Positions 35,101 through 45,500 of a stretch of 64,000 nt of DNA are shown here, in pieces (the first letter of the stretch is position 1; the number at the start of each line of letters is the position of its first letter). The DNA lies in assembly GCF_018691265.1 (NCBI RefSeq), contig NW_024881328.1, positions 43,131,515 to 43,195,514 on the forward strand, given 5' to 3'. The translations under genes and the position numbers were made by a program. The notes below the pieces were generated by a model. The model did not search any database and had not been told where the DNA came from. It saw only the letters and a list, made by a program, of their open reading frames with translations. The DNA comes from Tyto alba (lineage: Eukaryota; Chordata; Aves; Strigiformes; Tytonidae).

Positions 35101-38100
35101 TCTTCGCTATCTCCACCCCTTTGCAGCCACCGTCCATCCTGCAGATCCGAACCAAGAACATGATCTTCAGGACGAAGCACAAGCTGGACTTCACCCCCTT
35201 GGCATGCGATGCCAAGTAAGCAGCAGAGCTGATTTGAGGGGTGATGCTGCCGGCTGCCAGCGTGCCACGCCATACCGTGCCGGGGTGACGTCCCACCCCG
35301 GCTCTGCCTCTGAATGGGTTGCCTTCTCGGTCTTCTACAGGGGGAAGATCGTTTTGGGCTACACCGAGGCGGAGCTGCGGATGTGCGGCACTGGCTACCA
35401 GTTCATCCACGCTGCCGACATGCTGTACTGTGCCGAGAACCATGTCAGGAGTAAGAGTCCCTTTCCTGGTCGCTTGTGCCCACCTCTGAGGCTGCTGAGC
35501 GGGCTGGGGCTGACGAGCAGCAGCTCCGTTGGCCGCCGCGCCGAGCCCGTCAGCTCTTTCCCCGTAGGATGCTTTGCTTTATGCTTCGCTGTGGTGCTCT
35601 TGTCACTGCAGGGAGCTTGGGGTGGAGTGTAGCGAGGGGTGTTTAGCTGGGGTGGCATCCCCTGCGTGTGCCAGCCGTGCTACTGCTGTGACTCTACCTG
35701 CTCCTCCCGGCGGGGAACGGCAGCGTCGCCGGAGGCAGCCCTGCCTCTGGTGACACGCTGACAGCCCTCGGCACGCGTGCTTCCTCCCGGCAGTGATGAA
35801 GACGGGGGAGAGCGGCCTGACGGTCTTCCGCCTGCTGACAAAGGAGAATCGTTGGAAGTGGGTGCAGGCCAACGCGCGGCTCGTCTACAAGAACAGCAAG
35901 CCCGAGTACATCATTGTCACGCAGAGACCCCTCGTGTAAGTGCCGTCTGGGATGGGGACGGGCTGGCGTTTTCCATTGGTGTGGGCTCTGGGACTCCCCG
36001 AGCCGGGCAGGATGCTCGTTTCATCATCGTTTTTGGTGCCTTTTAAAGGAGCGGCCGTAGGATCCTGTGCTTTGATGCTGTTCAGCCACATCCCCCTCTG
36101 CAACGCCACGCGCGGGAGAGCGCTGGGCAGTGCCCTGCACCTCACATCCTTGCCCTGGTGTCCTGGGCACTCGTCCAGACTTATGCTGGGGAGACTGGTG
36201 GCTGCTCTGCAGCAGCTGTAGGGATACATGGGCTCTCTATTACCCTTTGCCTTTTAAATATCCTCTTGGTTAGGCTAAAGATGTGTGCTTTTATGTGTAT
36301 CTATATATAAAAATACTTGTGTGTGTGTGTATTTGTATGTAAATGCACGTGTAAATGTACGTATGTGTGTGGTTCTGCTTGGTACACGTGTGCTGGTCGT
36401 CGCAAGGGGACTTTGGCTTGTAAGAATCACAATTACCCCTTGCAGAAGCACTTTGTGGGGTGTGTTTGTGCACATGCAAGCCGCAGTCTCCTCTTCCTGC
36501 CCTGCAGAGACGAAGAAGGAGGAGAGCACCTTCGGAAGCGGTCCATGCATCTTCCCTTTACCTTTGCTACAGGAGAGGCGCTCTTATATCAAAGCGCTTA
36601 CCCTCTCCCGGGCTTCCCTGACCCTTCCCAGAGCAAAGGGAAAGCCAGCAAGCCCAAGAAGATCTCCCACAGCCACAGAGGGTGCTCCCAGAAGAACGGC
36701 GTTGACCCCAGTTCTCTGCTGGGCGCCGTGATGCGACAGGACAAGGCGGTGTACACCTCCTATCCAGCTCCCGTGCCTAACCACTCCTTCAGCAGCAGTT
36801 TTGTGGACCACCTCGAGGACGTGTCGTTGCTGGATGCAGGAAGAGGTGCCTGGAATACGAGTGCTGCTCCAGCTTCTTCAAGGGGGGACAGCCTCAAAGA
36901 GGAGCAGGTGGATTTGCAGCAGGAGGACCCTCTCTTGGCCACCCTGGACTCGCTCTCAATTAAGAGTGACGAGAGTTGTTCCAACAATGAGCTCTTCAGT
37001 GCGCTGGAGGGCCTGGGGTTGAACGCCGAGGACCTGGAGCTCCTGCTGCTGGATGAGAAAATGGTGATGGTCAATATGGACCCTGACTGCACGCCATCCC
37101 TGAACGACTGTCTCGCCAGCAATGAGATTCTCTCCTACATCCACACCACTCTGGTGAGCAAGCACGAGGGAGGACAACAGGTCTGTCCCCTGCCAGGTCC
37201 GTCCCCGAGCCCACGGGGAGGCACTGCTAGGTACCAGGCCCACGTGGAGAAGGAGGACTCGCAGTACCTGCCCCAGCAGCCCAGCGTTGCCCCAGGCCAG
37301 CCCCCTGCTCCGCTGTGGGAACAATCCCTCCACGCTGTGCCGGGGCAGTCACCCCCGCTGCTGCTGGAGCCGGCCGAGGAGGAAGAACCAGGAGGTGGGT
37401 CACAGTGGAGGCCAGCTGGGGAGGAAGGTCTGCTCCGCTTCCTCCAGCCACCACGAGAAACCCTGTGGGACAAGGCGCCCGGCTCACCCCCAGAAGACCC
37501 CTGCCCGCAGGAGCCACCCCGGGCTCGGCAGCTGGAGGGTGACTTCCCAGCCCTGCATCCCCCCCAGGAGGATGCTCACCGGTCCTTTTTCCTGCCCAGC
37601 CAGTGCCAGGGCCTCGCGGGACCACCCGGGCAGCCGAAACAACGTCACTTGCTGATGAATGGGTTGTGCCCCCACAGCCCTGACTCTGCTCCACACCTTC
37701 TCCCCAGCAGCAGCCCCAGCCCGTGGCAGGACTATGTTTCCCCACTCCTGGGGTCCCCAGCTCAGCCTGGTTTTTATGGCATCAGCCAAGACTGGGTCTC
37801 CCAGCACCAGGGCTGCTTGGGTCCAGGGCCCGGCGTGCCGACAGTACACTTTAACCTGAACGGATTATGCAGCATGGAAACTGCGAGCAGCATAGGGTCA
37901 CAGGAAGAGATAGCTCCATGCTCCATTTTTTTCCCCTCCTCTTCATACCAGCTTATTCCCGAGAAGCAGCTGAGCCCCGTTCCCTCTGTGCCCCAGCACC
38001 CTTTCCCGAGCTCAGCTGCAGGGCACTTTGGGAGCATCAGCAGCCCACTGGAGACCCCCGTGAACTCCTACGGGACCTACACCTCCGTGCTGAGCCAGGA

Positions 38101-39780
38101 GAGCAGGCACAGGGTAAGGGCCTTTCTCCACTCTCGTGCTCAGTACCTTCTGTGCTGGTATTTCCTTGGGGTCTCAGCAGAGGGAGGCATGCACTGTCTT
38201 CTTGGTAGACAGGAATCACCTTGCTCTAGCCGGTGCGTGGCCAGAAAGGAAGACTTTAGGAGTTTTTATTTGCACCCAGAGTTGGAGAGCAAAAGACCAG
38301 AGCGTGGGTTCTTCCCTTTAGAGGGTGACTGTCTCTGCATCTGATTTCCATATGGTTTGTTTAATTGCCATTTCTGTACAGGATGTAATTCCAGCCATGC
38401 ACTGATAAGCTTTGATGGGTGGTACAAAGCACGTGCGAGATGATGATCTGTACCATAAGGTCTTTCTTCTGTGGAAGTGTCCCCTTGTCCGTGCACAACC
38501 CCTACCAAGAGCCCACCTGGCTGCTGCTGACCCTCCGGCGTCACCAGCCGAGGCCTGTAGCATTGTACCTGAGCGTCAGGGTGCCCGTCAGCGATGTCCT
38601 TGCAAGTGATTCCCCTGGGATTGGGGCCAACAGCCCAAACCGGGGCTGCTTGAGGAGCAAACAGGGAGTGAAGGCTGCCTGGCCCTTTCCCCCCTCCCTG
38701 ATGCAGATGCCATGCATGTCTGCGAGGACCATCAACTTTCTGGGCTGGGGCTGATAGCATGGAGAACTGGTCTAGGTCCTGGAGGAGCCCAATCTCTTCC
38801 GTGAGGCTCCCCTAGCCCATGGCACCACCAGGCAGGGTGAGATGTCTAGGGTGGGTCTGTCCTACCTCCCTGCTTATCCAGCCCTGCCCTGGTGATTCCT
38901 GTCCCCATGGCAGCTTGTTCCTTGGCACCACACATCTGCTACTGGAAGGGTGCCCTGCTGTCTCATGGGGATCTCTGTGTTAACCTCTGGGGCCATCAGA
39001 TTCTGTCTAAGCATCTTCTGCTTCTTCCTGAAGGCCATACCCTCCACCTCATGTCCTCCCATTCTCCATCTCCTCCAACTGGATACACCAGGGACCTTCT
39101 AGCTCTGTTGAAGAACTTGACTCTGGTCCCGCTCAGGGGTTTGGGAGGTTGTGTTGGGGCTGTTCTTCACTGGTCCTACATTTCTAGAGCTTGGTGGACA
39201 CCTGATGTGGCTAGCGTGTTTTTGGCTTGCCAGGAGGAGCACAACAAAGGTGCAAGACCCAGGTGCTTGCTTCACAATGCAGCCCGGGTGCCTGTGATTT
39301 ACAGATAGGCTTTGTGATTGAGCTGCAGGGCTGTGATACCCGGTCAGGCTCTGAAAAGCTCCATTAGCAGATCAGTAGGTGAAAATCAGTGACAGCTGAG
39401 GAGGCTGGGGGCTCTGTGTGCTTTTAGCCTCTTGTCAATGAAGTGATGGGCTGGCATTTTCAAGAGAGGACCCACGGGGAGGTGTGGGGCCATGTGTGGC
39501 TAAGCCCATGTACCACCCGGGGCAGAGGCAGACCTGTTCCCCCTCCTGCCAGTCTCCTCTGGGCATCAGCCTGACCACGACTAGTAAAACACTGCAAAAT
39601 GCCTCAACACTCTCTCTCTTCTCTCTCTTCTAGCCCGAAAGTGTCTGTATTTTGCCCATGGGACTCCCCAGAGACCGCCTGGTGCTGGGGGGGAGCCTGG
39701 CTCCCCCCCGCCAGCTGCACCCCAGGGCAGAACCGCTGCCAGATCACCCTCATGCCTCCAGCGGTGACTTCTGCCTCTAG
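15648..39780 (+). CDS. AHR1B: Aryl hydrocarbon receptor, AHR1-type (AHR1B), complete
   Basis: Eleven exons: 15648-15712, 15891-16078, 27845-27951, 32622-32711, 33646-33751, 34057-34187, 35013-35215, 35341-35450, 35794-35935, 36508-38113, 39634-39780. They total 2895 nt, 964 residues plus stop, longer than human AHR (848). Order: nuclear localisation RKRRK (13-17); bHLH about 34-84 with basic [11 protein letters not shown] and export-like [19 protein letters not shown] about 115-270; PAS-B ligand domain about 272-380; acidic motif [19 protein letters not shown] near 541; EILSYI near 586; a Pro/Gln-rich region; and a conserved tail. The product should be a ligand-activated partner of ARNT acting at GCGTG elements, held with HSP90 until bound. 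The acidic motif, EILSYI and the PLPD-SSGDFCL tail resemble AHR (PFPDLTSSGFL in human), so it is AHR1-type. Its position in tandem with AHR2 indicates AHR1B rather than the single-copy AHR locus. The start at 15648 gives the same number of residues before the conserved YA as human AHR. Confidence 0.95.
15713..15890 (+). repeat. AHR1B intron 1 (178 bp), mainly a GGAT array
   Basis: A very short first intron. About 15744-15842 is a (GGAT)n/GGAGGGAT array. Retention would meet a stop at once, as the donor reads CGGGCGTGAG with TGA in frame. Donor and acceptor (GTGCAG) are standard. Confidence 0.85.
15891..16078 (+). CDS. AHR1B: AHR1B exon 2 (bHLH)
   Basis: 188 nt, starting after GCCCGTGCAG and ending phase 1 before GTAAGG. 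It encodes the DNA-binding and dimerisation region: [40 protein letters not shown] and YLRAKSFFS. The basic region keeps the residues that contact the GCGTG half-site in AHR. No disruption. Confidence 0.98.
17488..17523. repeat. Poly(T) tract of 36
   Basis: Longest homopolymer in the window, in AHR1B intron 2. No SINE or LINE body is attached that I recognise, so it need not be a retroposon tail. Confidence 0.95.
18880..19150. promoter_or_regulatory. AT-rich block, possible conserved enhancer
   Basis: Unlike its GC-rich, repeat-laden surroundings, this block is AT-rich and dense in factor-type motifs: TTAATCTC, a CATTGTCTTTGTT SOX-like site and TAAACAAACA, a forkhead-like site, close together at about 19070-19148. 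Only cross-species conservation could confirm it. Confidence 0.25.
22440..22640. promoter_or_regulatory. AT-rich block, possible conserved enhancer
   Basis: It contains CATTCATTATTCA, GATAAATATTTCATC, TATTTAATGAAATC and TATTTATTATGAATAA clustered within about 180 bases, with no simple-repeat structure. This resembles homeodomain/MEF2-type sites of vertebrate non-coding enhancers. Inference only. Confidence 0.22.
22911..22959. repeat. (CAAAA)n microsatellite
   Basis: A poly(A) start followed by about eight CAAAA units in AHR1B intron 2. Confidence 0.95.
27845..27951 (+). CDS. AHR1B: AHR1B exon 3 (bHLH/PAS-A linker)
   Basis: 107 nt, entered in phase 1 after TTCATGCAG. It starts VALKN, matching VALKS at the start of human AHR exon 3, and ends PEGELLLQ before GTTAGT. 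The middle is variable, as expected of this linker. Confidence 0.95.
27952..32621 (+). other. AHR1B intron 3 (4.7 kb)
   Basis: No exon or recognised mobile element. It includes a poly(G) run near 28987-29002 and a CACGCGTGCG-containing stretch at about 30925. The intron ends with the pyrimidine tract CTTCTCTCTCCCCTAG. Confidence 0.75.
32622..32711 (+). CDS. AHR1B: AHR1B exon 4 (PAS-A start)
   Basis: 90 nt, phase 0 at both ends. It encodes [19 protein letters not shown] and ends IQDYLGFHQ, nearly identical to human AHR ([19 protein letters not shown]). Donor GTTGGT. Confidence 0.98.
32712..33645 (+). other. AHR1B intron 4
   Basis: 0.9 kb; nothing recognised. Ends TTTTTTTCCTCTAG. Confidence 0.8.
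33646..33751 (+). CDS. AHR1B: AHR1B exon 5 (PAS-A)
   Basis: 106 nt, ending phase 1 before GTGAGC. It encodes [20 protein letters not shown] and [11 protein letters not shown], keeping the HWALNP motif that the AHR2 neighbour has lost. Confidence 0.98.
33752..34056 (+). other. AHR1B intron 5
   Basis: 305 bp with a poly(G) run at about 34008-34017. Two AG acceptors occur (34040 and 34056); the second keeps the frame. Confidence 0.8.
34057..34187 (+). CDS. AHR1B: AHR1B exon 6 (PAS-A core)
   Basis: 131 nt, entered in phase 1. It encodes [20 protein letters not shown] followed by [25 protein letters not shown] matches human YNPDQIPPENS. Donor GTGAGT. Confidence 0.98.
34188..35012 (+). other. AHR1B intron 6
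   Basis: 0.8 kb; nothing recognised. Ends CTTCTCTTCCCAG. Confidence 0.8.
35013..35215 (+). CDS. AHR1B: AHR1B exon 7 (PAS-A end, PAS-B start)
   Basis: 203 nt, phase 0 to phase 2. It encodes [40 protein letters not shown], then [20 protein letters not shown]. It is close to human AHR and carries the full PAS-A/PAS-B junction shortened in AHR2. Confidence 0.98.
35341..35450 (+). CDS. AHR1B: AHR1B exon 8 (PAS-B)
   Basis: 110 nt. It encodes [20 protein letters not shown] and [16 protein letters not shown]. Ile319 by this protein's numbering corresponds to the bird AHR1 Ile324 sensitivity position. Confidence 0.98.
35451..35793 (+). other. AHR1B intron 8
   Basis: 343 bp, GC-rich; nothing recognised. 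Confidence 0.8.
35794..35935 (+). CDS. AHR1B: AHR1B exon 9 (PAS-B end)
   Basis: 142 nt. It encodes [38 protein letters not shown] and [10 protein letters not shown]. Val375 lies at the position of bird AHR1 Ser/Ala380 and human Val381. Confidence 0.98.
35936..36507 (+). other. AHR1B intron 9
   Basis: 572 bp, with a short TG/TA-rich microsatellite-like stretch at about 36299-36372. Ends CCTGCCCTGCAG. Confidence 0.8.
36508..38113 (+). CDS. AHR1B: AHR1B exon 10 (transactivation domain)
   Basis: 1606 nt, ending at a codon boundary at CACAGG|GTAAGG. It begins [20 protein letters not shown], then [35 protein letters not shown] and an acidic block [20 protein letters not shown], then [19 protein letters not shown]. 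These align with human DLYSIMKNLGIDFED and DEILTYVQDSL. A long Pro/Gln/Ser-rich stretch follows. The frame stays open past the donor, but the tail homology in the last exon supports splicing. Confidence 0.95.
38114..39633 (+). other. AHR1B intron 10
   Basis: 1.5 kb; nothing recognised. Ends with a long CT tract (TCTCTCTCTTCTCTCTCTTCTAG). Confidence 0.75.
39634..39780 (+). CDS. AHR1B: AHR1B exon 11 (C-terminal tail)
   Basis: 147 nt, 48 codons and TAG, phase 0. It begins [20 protein letters not shown] and ends [16 protein letters not shown]. The end mirrors the conserved AHR terminus (RPFPDLTSSGFL in human), and the exon length (48 against 47 codons in human) supports this exon and frame. Confidence 0.88.
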   Translation, partial: PESVCILPMGLPRDRLVLGGSLAPPRQLHPRAEPLPDHPHASSGDFCL

Positions 39781-41273
39781 GAGAGAAAAAGTGGAATGGA
39801 CAAAGCAGGACTATTCCCTGGGGAAGGAGCTGCCTTCAAGTTGCAGATGACAAACCTTCCCCTTGCCGCACGTGTCCTGCCATTGCTCTTGAAGTTGGTT
39901 GATTCGGCTCAGCTGTTTTTTGTTTTGTTTTGTTTTATTTTAATTTTTTTTTTATTTACTTCCCACCATCCTGCCCCTGCTGAGGCTCCATGTGCTGGTC
40001 CCGTGGTGGTGTCCCTGGCCTGGAGAGGGCTGTAGCAGGCAGCAGAGCTGGACGGGGAAATTTCCCCAGGACATGGGAACAAGTTGGGCTGCAGTGTGGG
40101 TCAGCCAGCACATGCAGCCTCATTTTTATTTCATGGTGTTCATGAGTTGTGTGGCTCTTGGTCAGCTGGAGGATCTCTTGGTCAGTTGGAGGATGTGTCA
40201 CTTGCCGTCTCATCCTGCCCACCCGACCTCTTTGCTCTTGTTTCCCTGGCGGGGTGAGGGTCTGCCCATCCTGCCTGCACATCGTACTGAGAGTCAACTT
40301 TGAGATGTTTGGGCCTTTTATGGTTGCTGCTGTCTTTCAAATGGCATTTGGAGAGTAACTGTTGCTCTGGAAGGAAAACAAGGATTGCTCTCTATCCCCA
40401 TCCAGGCTGCTGTGTTGAAGGTATGATGTTCATGTGGCAAATCCCACACTTTGACATGAAGCCAGTGGAACAAGCTCTCCATCACACCACTCTTCACAAT
40501 TCTACTGTTAACTGAGTGCGTTTTTGGGGGCATTTTGCCAGGCTTTTGGAAACCCAGGCTGCTTCCATGGCTGTCACTTGGCTCTCGTGGTTCAGCAGTC
40601 CCTGGCAGTGCCTGTGCAAGGCAGCCCTCGCCCCGAAGGACAGGCAGGTTTCTGATGGCTGATGTCCTCCAGCTCCACCAAAGCTTTGCAGTTACATGCA
40701 TGATCCAACACAAATGCAAAACTCGTGTGCCCAAAAAAAAAAAAAAAAAAAAAAAGATAGGAAAGGTTTTCACCTCTGGTATTAAATTTCCCACCATCTC
40801 AGCAAGGCACCTGTGGCTATGGCCACATTGTACTGATGTTGCCTGTTTTATAAAAAAAAAGTGAATCCTGACTTGTGTTTTTGTGTTGTACTGGTCCTTC
40901 CCCACCCCAGGTTTCCCTGTGTCCCAAATGTTCCCATTTGACAGGATCCAGATTAGAGCTCCTGTAGCGAACACCCTGGGTTTTCCTGTGCTGGATGTGA
41001 TGTGCCCAGGTTGGCTGGTAAGCAGTTTTTTCTCCCGGGTGATGAGGTCTGAAGTACCTGAATAGGAAGCGAGGGTCATTCTCAAACAGCAGGAACAGGC
41101 TGGCATATAAGCATCTGTGCCTGAAAAGACGGTAGAGAAGTAGTGGAGCTGTCTGACCTAAAGAGAAAATTTCAGATTTACTGTAAAAAAAAAAAAAGTT
41201 TTCAGTAAGATAAAGAAATAAGTATAATGATACTTAATTTTAAGTACTGATAGAGTCATATTTTCCCACAGAA

Positions 41274-41279
41274 AATAAA
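41274..41279 (+). terminator. Candidate proximal polyadenylation signal of AHR1B
   Basis: AATAAA in an AT-rich stretch 1.5 kb after the stop. The TATGTATATAATGTGAGTTG downstream is a fair GU-rich element. Confidence 0.35.
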
Positions 41280-41513
41280 TACAGCTCATGCTTATGTATA
41301 TAATGTGAGTTGAAAGATTTATTTTTATGCCACTCCAGTGGAAGGGGAAAAAAACCCTCTTACCTTCCCAAAGTACCATCCTATGGAATGGGGCAAAGAG
41401 GCTGTTTAGAAGATCAGAAATACAACGACCCCTTAAGAAACCTGACAAAGCATCATCCCTCCTCCTGCGTGTCCAGCTTTGGCTTCATGTGAACTTCCTA
41501 TTCTTTCCATTTC

Positions 41514-41519
41514 AATAAA
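41514..41519 (+). terminator. Candidate distal polyadenylation signal of AHR1B
   Basis: AATAAA in CATTTCAATAAATGGTTTTGG. It sits at the shift from AT-rich to GC-rich sequence, fitting the end of the transcript. Confidence 0.4.
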
Positions 41520-41540
41520 TGGTTTTGGACCTCAGCCCCT

Positions 41541-42121
41541 GACATCTCCCTTGCTGGTCGTGCGTCTCTTCCCCGGCTCAGGCCTGTCAGGGTTTGGCTG
41601 GGAGCCACATCCATCCTAGAGCGGCAGGCAGGGCTCACCCCTGCGGGACGGATGCAGTCGCAGGCTGTGCAGTCAAGGTGGTTAAAAGAATTTCTGCTGG
41701 GTGTTTCCCCCACCAGAGGAGGGAAGAGCCCCTCAGATGCTCCTACAAAGGGGCTTTTCTCAGCTTATACCTGCTTTTCCTTGTCCCTGGGAGCACGCCC
41801 AGGTCATGCAGTGGAGAGAGCCCAGCTTGGGGACCTCTGTCCACTGCTTTGGGTGGATAGCTGAGGTTTAGAGCGTTAAAAAAGGGGGCAGCTGAGCTTC
41901 CACGTGAGTTTGGTGTGCGGTCTGGCTGGGGCAGCGGGATCTGGTTCCTGCCAGCCCTGCCCGTAAGAAGCCTTCCGCTCGGGGAGATTCGAGCTGCTTC
42001 TGAGTGATGCTCAGTCCCCGGAGAAGAAATTTCCCTCTGTGTACGATCGCTCTGTGTTCAGCACTGTTGTCCCACCTGATCCTGAGGGCTGCCACGTGCA
42101 AGACATGTCTCCTGGAAGAGC
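41541..42121. other. Intergenic, no gene seen
   Basis: GC-rich sequence between the AHR1B transcript end and the LTR. Reading frames are short and unlike any known protein. Confidence 0.6.
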
Positions 42122-42546
42122 TGAAGGTGAATGCGGAGCCGCGGACGAACGACACGCTGAGACGGGTTCAGTGTGGGTGATAGAGCATCAATCAACGTGT
42201 GTGTTTATTGGTCCAGGGTACATATATTTATACAGACAATGATAATTATTATGCCTACTAGTCACTAGCTGATTGGCTTAAGCTCTAAGGGTCGTATTCG
42301 CACGGTCCACCCACCTGCAGTTAGCTTACAGCACAAGCTTCTCATAACACTAAGTTTCTCATGCTACTATTTCTAATTCCTCTTGATTTGTTTTCGATAC
42401 ACGACAGTACCGTAACACAATGTTTCTCAGACCACCGTTACCATAACACTGGGTTTCTCAGACCACTATTCCTAATTCCCCTTAACCTGTTTTCGACACA
42501 CCACGGTACACAGGGCTGAAGCGTCCTTGACATTCCTCCTGTATCA
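42122..42546 (-). mobile_element. Solo LTR of an endogenous retrovirus (antisense)
   Basis: Read on the - strand it shows an LTR layout: TATAAATATA (+ strand 42222-42233), AATAAA about 15 bases later (+ strand 42204-42209) and a GC-rich U5-like end with CGTTCGTCCGCGGC. U3 has an internal duplication about 99 bp apart (CATAACACT at 42343 and 42442, each followed by GTTTTCGA-A-CAC). Proposed ends are TGATACAGG and CACCTTCA; I found no convincing target-site duplication. No gag, pol or env is attached. Family assignment not possible by eye. Confidence 0.65.
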
Positions 42547-45500
42547 GCAGCTGCGAGCAGCTGCAGGCAAACCCTAGTGAGGCCCAGCATCAGCAGCTAG
42601 AGCAGGCTCTGATCATACAATTGCTCGGTGGGCTCAGGACCCTTGTCTCTGAGCCATTCTCCAACAGGTGAAGCCATCGTTGGGACGGTGGGCAGCCAGG
42701 AACGCAGCCCCCCCCCCCCCCCCCGACTCCAGCAGCACTCGCAGCCCTCGGGATGCCAGCTGCGCATCCACTCATCTTCCAGGTCCTGCCGAGGAGCTGC
42801 CCACAGCCCCACAAGTACCTGGAGGGCACTTTCCAAAGTTCTGCAGAAGTGGGTGGGCCGGGCAGGGCTGGGCCGTGCATCACCAGCATCAGCCCTGTAT
42901 CGCAACTTTTGGCTGGCTCCAGAGGTTGACGCCACCTGGTCTTCGAGGTGGGTTTGTGGGTTTGTACACCCTGGGGATGTGGCATTTCAAAGGGCCCATG
43001 GGTCACTCTGTGGCTCCTCTCTAGAGAACGCAGACTTCATGTGCCCAGTCTGCCTTTTGGGAATGAACAGGCTATGCAGGGAGAGGTGATAGGGTGGGAT
43101 GGTGAATCCCAGCCTCTAAAAAGAAGGCAGGGGGTTAAAAGCAGCTGATGTACTGAATATTTAAATCTCAGTAGGTTTGGAGGAGTATTAAAAGTATCCG
43201 CGGATCTGGTGATCTGAATATCTGATGATTTGAAAGGAATGGGGGAAAAGCAAATATTCTGACAATATTTAGAAAGAATCGGGTGGAATACCAGAAACCA
43301 GCACACCAGGTAGGTTTATCTGGACCAGGGAAAATTCTCCAGAAGGGTAGTTGGTTGTTCTAAAGCGAAAAGGTTGCTCTTATTATTCAGTGTAGTCTTT
43401 ATGCAAAATAAAATTTGGGTCTTTTTTTTTTTTTTTTTTTTTTCTATTTAAAAAAACCCAAAACATCAGAAACAAGCTTGAAATGAAGTGAGAAATCTGA
43501 TGGAGAAGGGTGATCATGTGATTATGACAGACTTCTGCGAGAGGTTTTTGCTCATTCAGCATGACCTTCTGATTTAAGAAGGTATCTGCAATATGCAGAA
43601 CCAGAAGCTTCCTCTGGGCCAGGCTGAGAAAGCTCTGTCATACAGCAGTTTGAAATGTGAGCTTTGCTCAGGTTTGAGGGAAAAGTGCAAATTTTTCTAT
43701 GAGATCAGTTGTGCAGCTTTGTATATATAAAAATACATAATTATATAGAGATATATTGAAATATAGAATGTATATATTTATTAAAATACCTATATAATAG
43801 AAAAAATCTTTTAAGACAAACTAGATGATACTGTTCTCCTGCATTCTTTTTTACAATCTGGAAATCAGAAAAAGCACAGGTGTGTTTTTCTGAATATTAA
43901 ATTTCGGCGTATTCCCACCCCTTCCTGGCACCTGGTTTTCCATGACAAAGCAAGGCAGCATTGTAACATTTCTCAAGTTTGATGGAGACACTCTGGGAGA
44001 TCTTCTACGGTTTCTGTGCCCTGCTCTGCTTTTTCTTCATTTTTCTTCCTAAGGATCATGGCCAGCACCACGCACACTGGTGGGGATGGAAGGACGGCCA
44101 CTCAGCACTGTGGCACAGGCACCAGAGCATCCTTGCGGCTGCAGGTCACTGTCTTCCAGTGGTCCATTGAATCCCAGGTGCTGAGAGCAGCCTGACTGCT
44201 AACAAACTTTCTCCTTGAGCCAGGTCCTGGATATGTGGGCCATCCTGCCAAAAACCCTGACTGGTTTCTCCTCTTCCTCGCCACTTGTCTCCACAGCCCT
44301 GAGAGCTTCCCAGCAGCAAAAGTGACCTAGGGAGGACGCGCAGCCCTCCTGGCTTTGTCACCAGGGTGCCACGCTTTACTCGACTGTGGCGTCACTTTGT
44401 CCGGTGCTGTGTTTCTGTGAGGTCTGTGGAGCAAAAGCCATCATCTCTGCAGCGGGAGGTGCCCTGCAGCAGGTGCCCTCTGCTCCCCAGGGAGGCTGGC
44501 ACATGCATAATTCATGCCCGTCCTCACACCAGCTGCTGTTTGTCCTCCCCTGGGCCTTATGGCGATGGTTTGCAACACAGCGGGCCAGCCCGGGGAGCCT
44601 GGCTGGAGTAAAACCTCCCACGTGAGCTGCGGCAAAGGAGAAACCAGTGTTTGGCATCCTGGCCTCCACAGCCTGCCCTGAGCCGTGGTGGCAGCAAAGC
44701 GGAGGGTCAAGCAGATGTGCTGTCGCACTCATGTTTACGTGCCTGGGGTGGGCGCTGTCTCATGGCATGCGTTCAGCCCTGAAGAGCTGGACGAGCCCGA
44801 GGAAGGTGTGAGAAAAGCGTATGGATCGATTTGGGGATGCTTGTGTAGCTCTGTCCACGAAGGGCAGGAAGAGCTGTGGTACCACCTGGCTTGAGCCTCC
44901 TCGCAGCAGGGTAAGACGTGTTTGGGTGACCTTGCTCCAGCTGTACTAGGGAGGTGAAAGTCCTACACCTGGCATTCTGCTCTAGAGCCTCCTAATCCCA
45001 CACCCTCCGTGCACTCTGCCCTGGCTCCATGCCGTGGGCCTGCTGTTGACTCTGCCGTGTCCCCTCACTCACAGCAGGGGATGCGGCTGACCTGGGAGCA
45101 ATGGTGACAGCGCCGGGTTACAGCTGTGCAGATTTAGCACTTTTAATGGCATGCAGGCAGGGGAGGAGGAGAGCATTTTTCCTCTGCATCTTGCCCCTTA
45201 CCTTCACGCCCACCGTTTTCCCAAGCCGCAGCAAATGCCAGGCAGGGCAGGGGTCTGTGAGACACAGCCTGTAGCAAAAGGAGGCTCCTGGCTCAAGCGA
45301 GCTGGGAGAGGTAACATCTGATGCTGCCCGCATCCATGAGGCTGAAAGCACTGGTCTCCAGACAGCATCACGGAGGCTGGGAGCAGATGTCTCCCAGGGC
45401 CCCAAGGCAGCAGATAGCAAGGTAAATATTTCTATAAAAGCGCAGCCTGGTGTTTGCCCACACTGCCTATGTGCGCCATCCATAACCCATGGGGGCTGGA

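Larger units (their letters stand above)
39781..41540 (+). other. AHR1B 3' UTR (probable)
   Basis: Runs from the stop to about 20 bases after AATAAA at 41514-41519. An earlier AATAAA lies at 41274-41279. It contains a TTTTG repeat near 39918, a poly(A) stretch at about 40733-40755 and AT-rich sequence at 41160-41320. No other coding sequence recognised. Confidence 0.5.

Noticed and set aside
36317..38344. A single 675-codon gene
   Set aside because: The part before 36508 is intron 9 (TG-rich repeat) and the part after 38113 is intron 10. The donor at 38113 and the conserved tail at 39634 support splicing.
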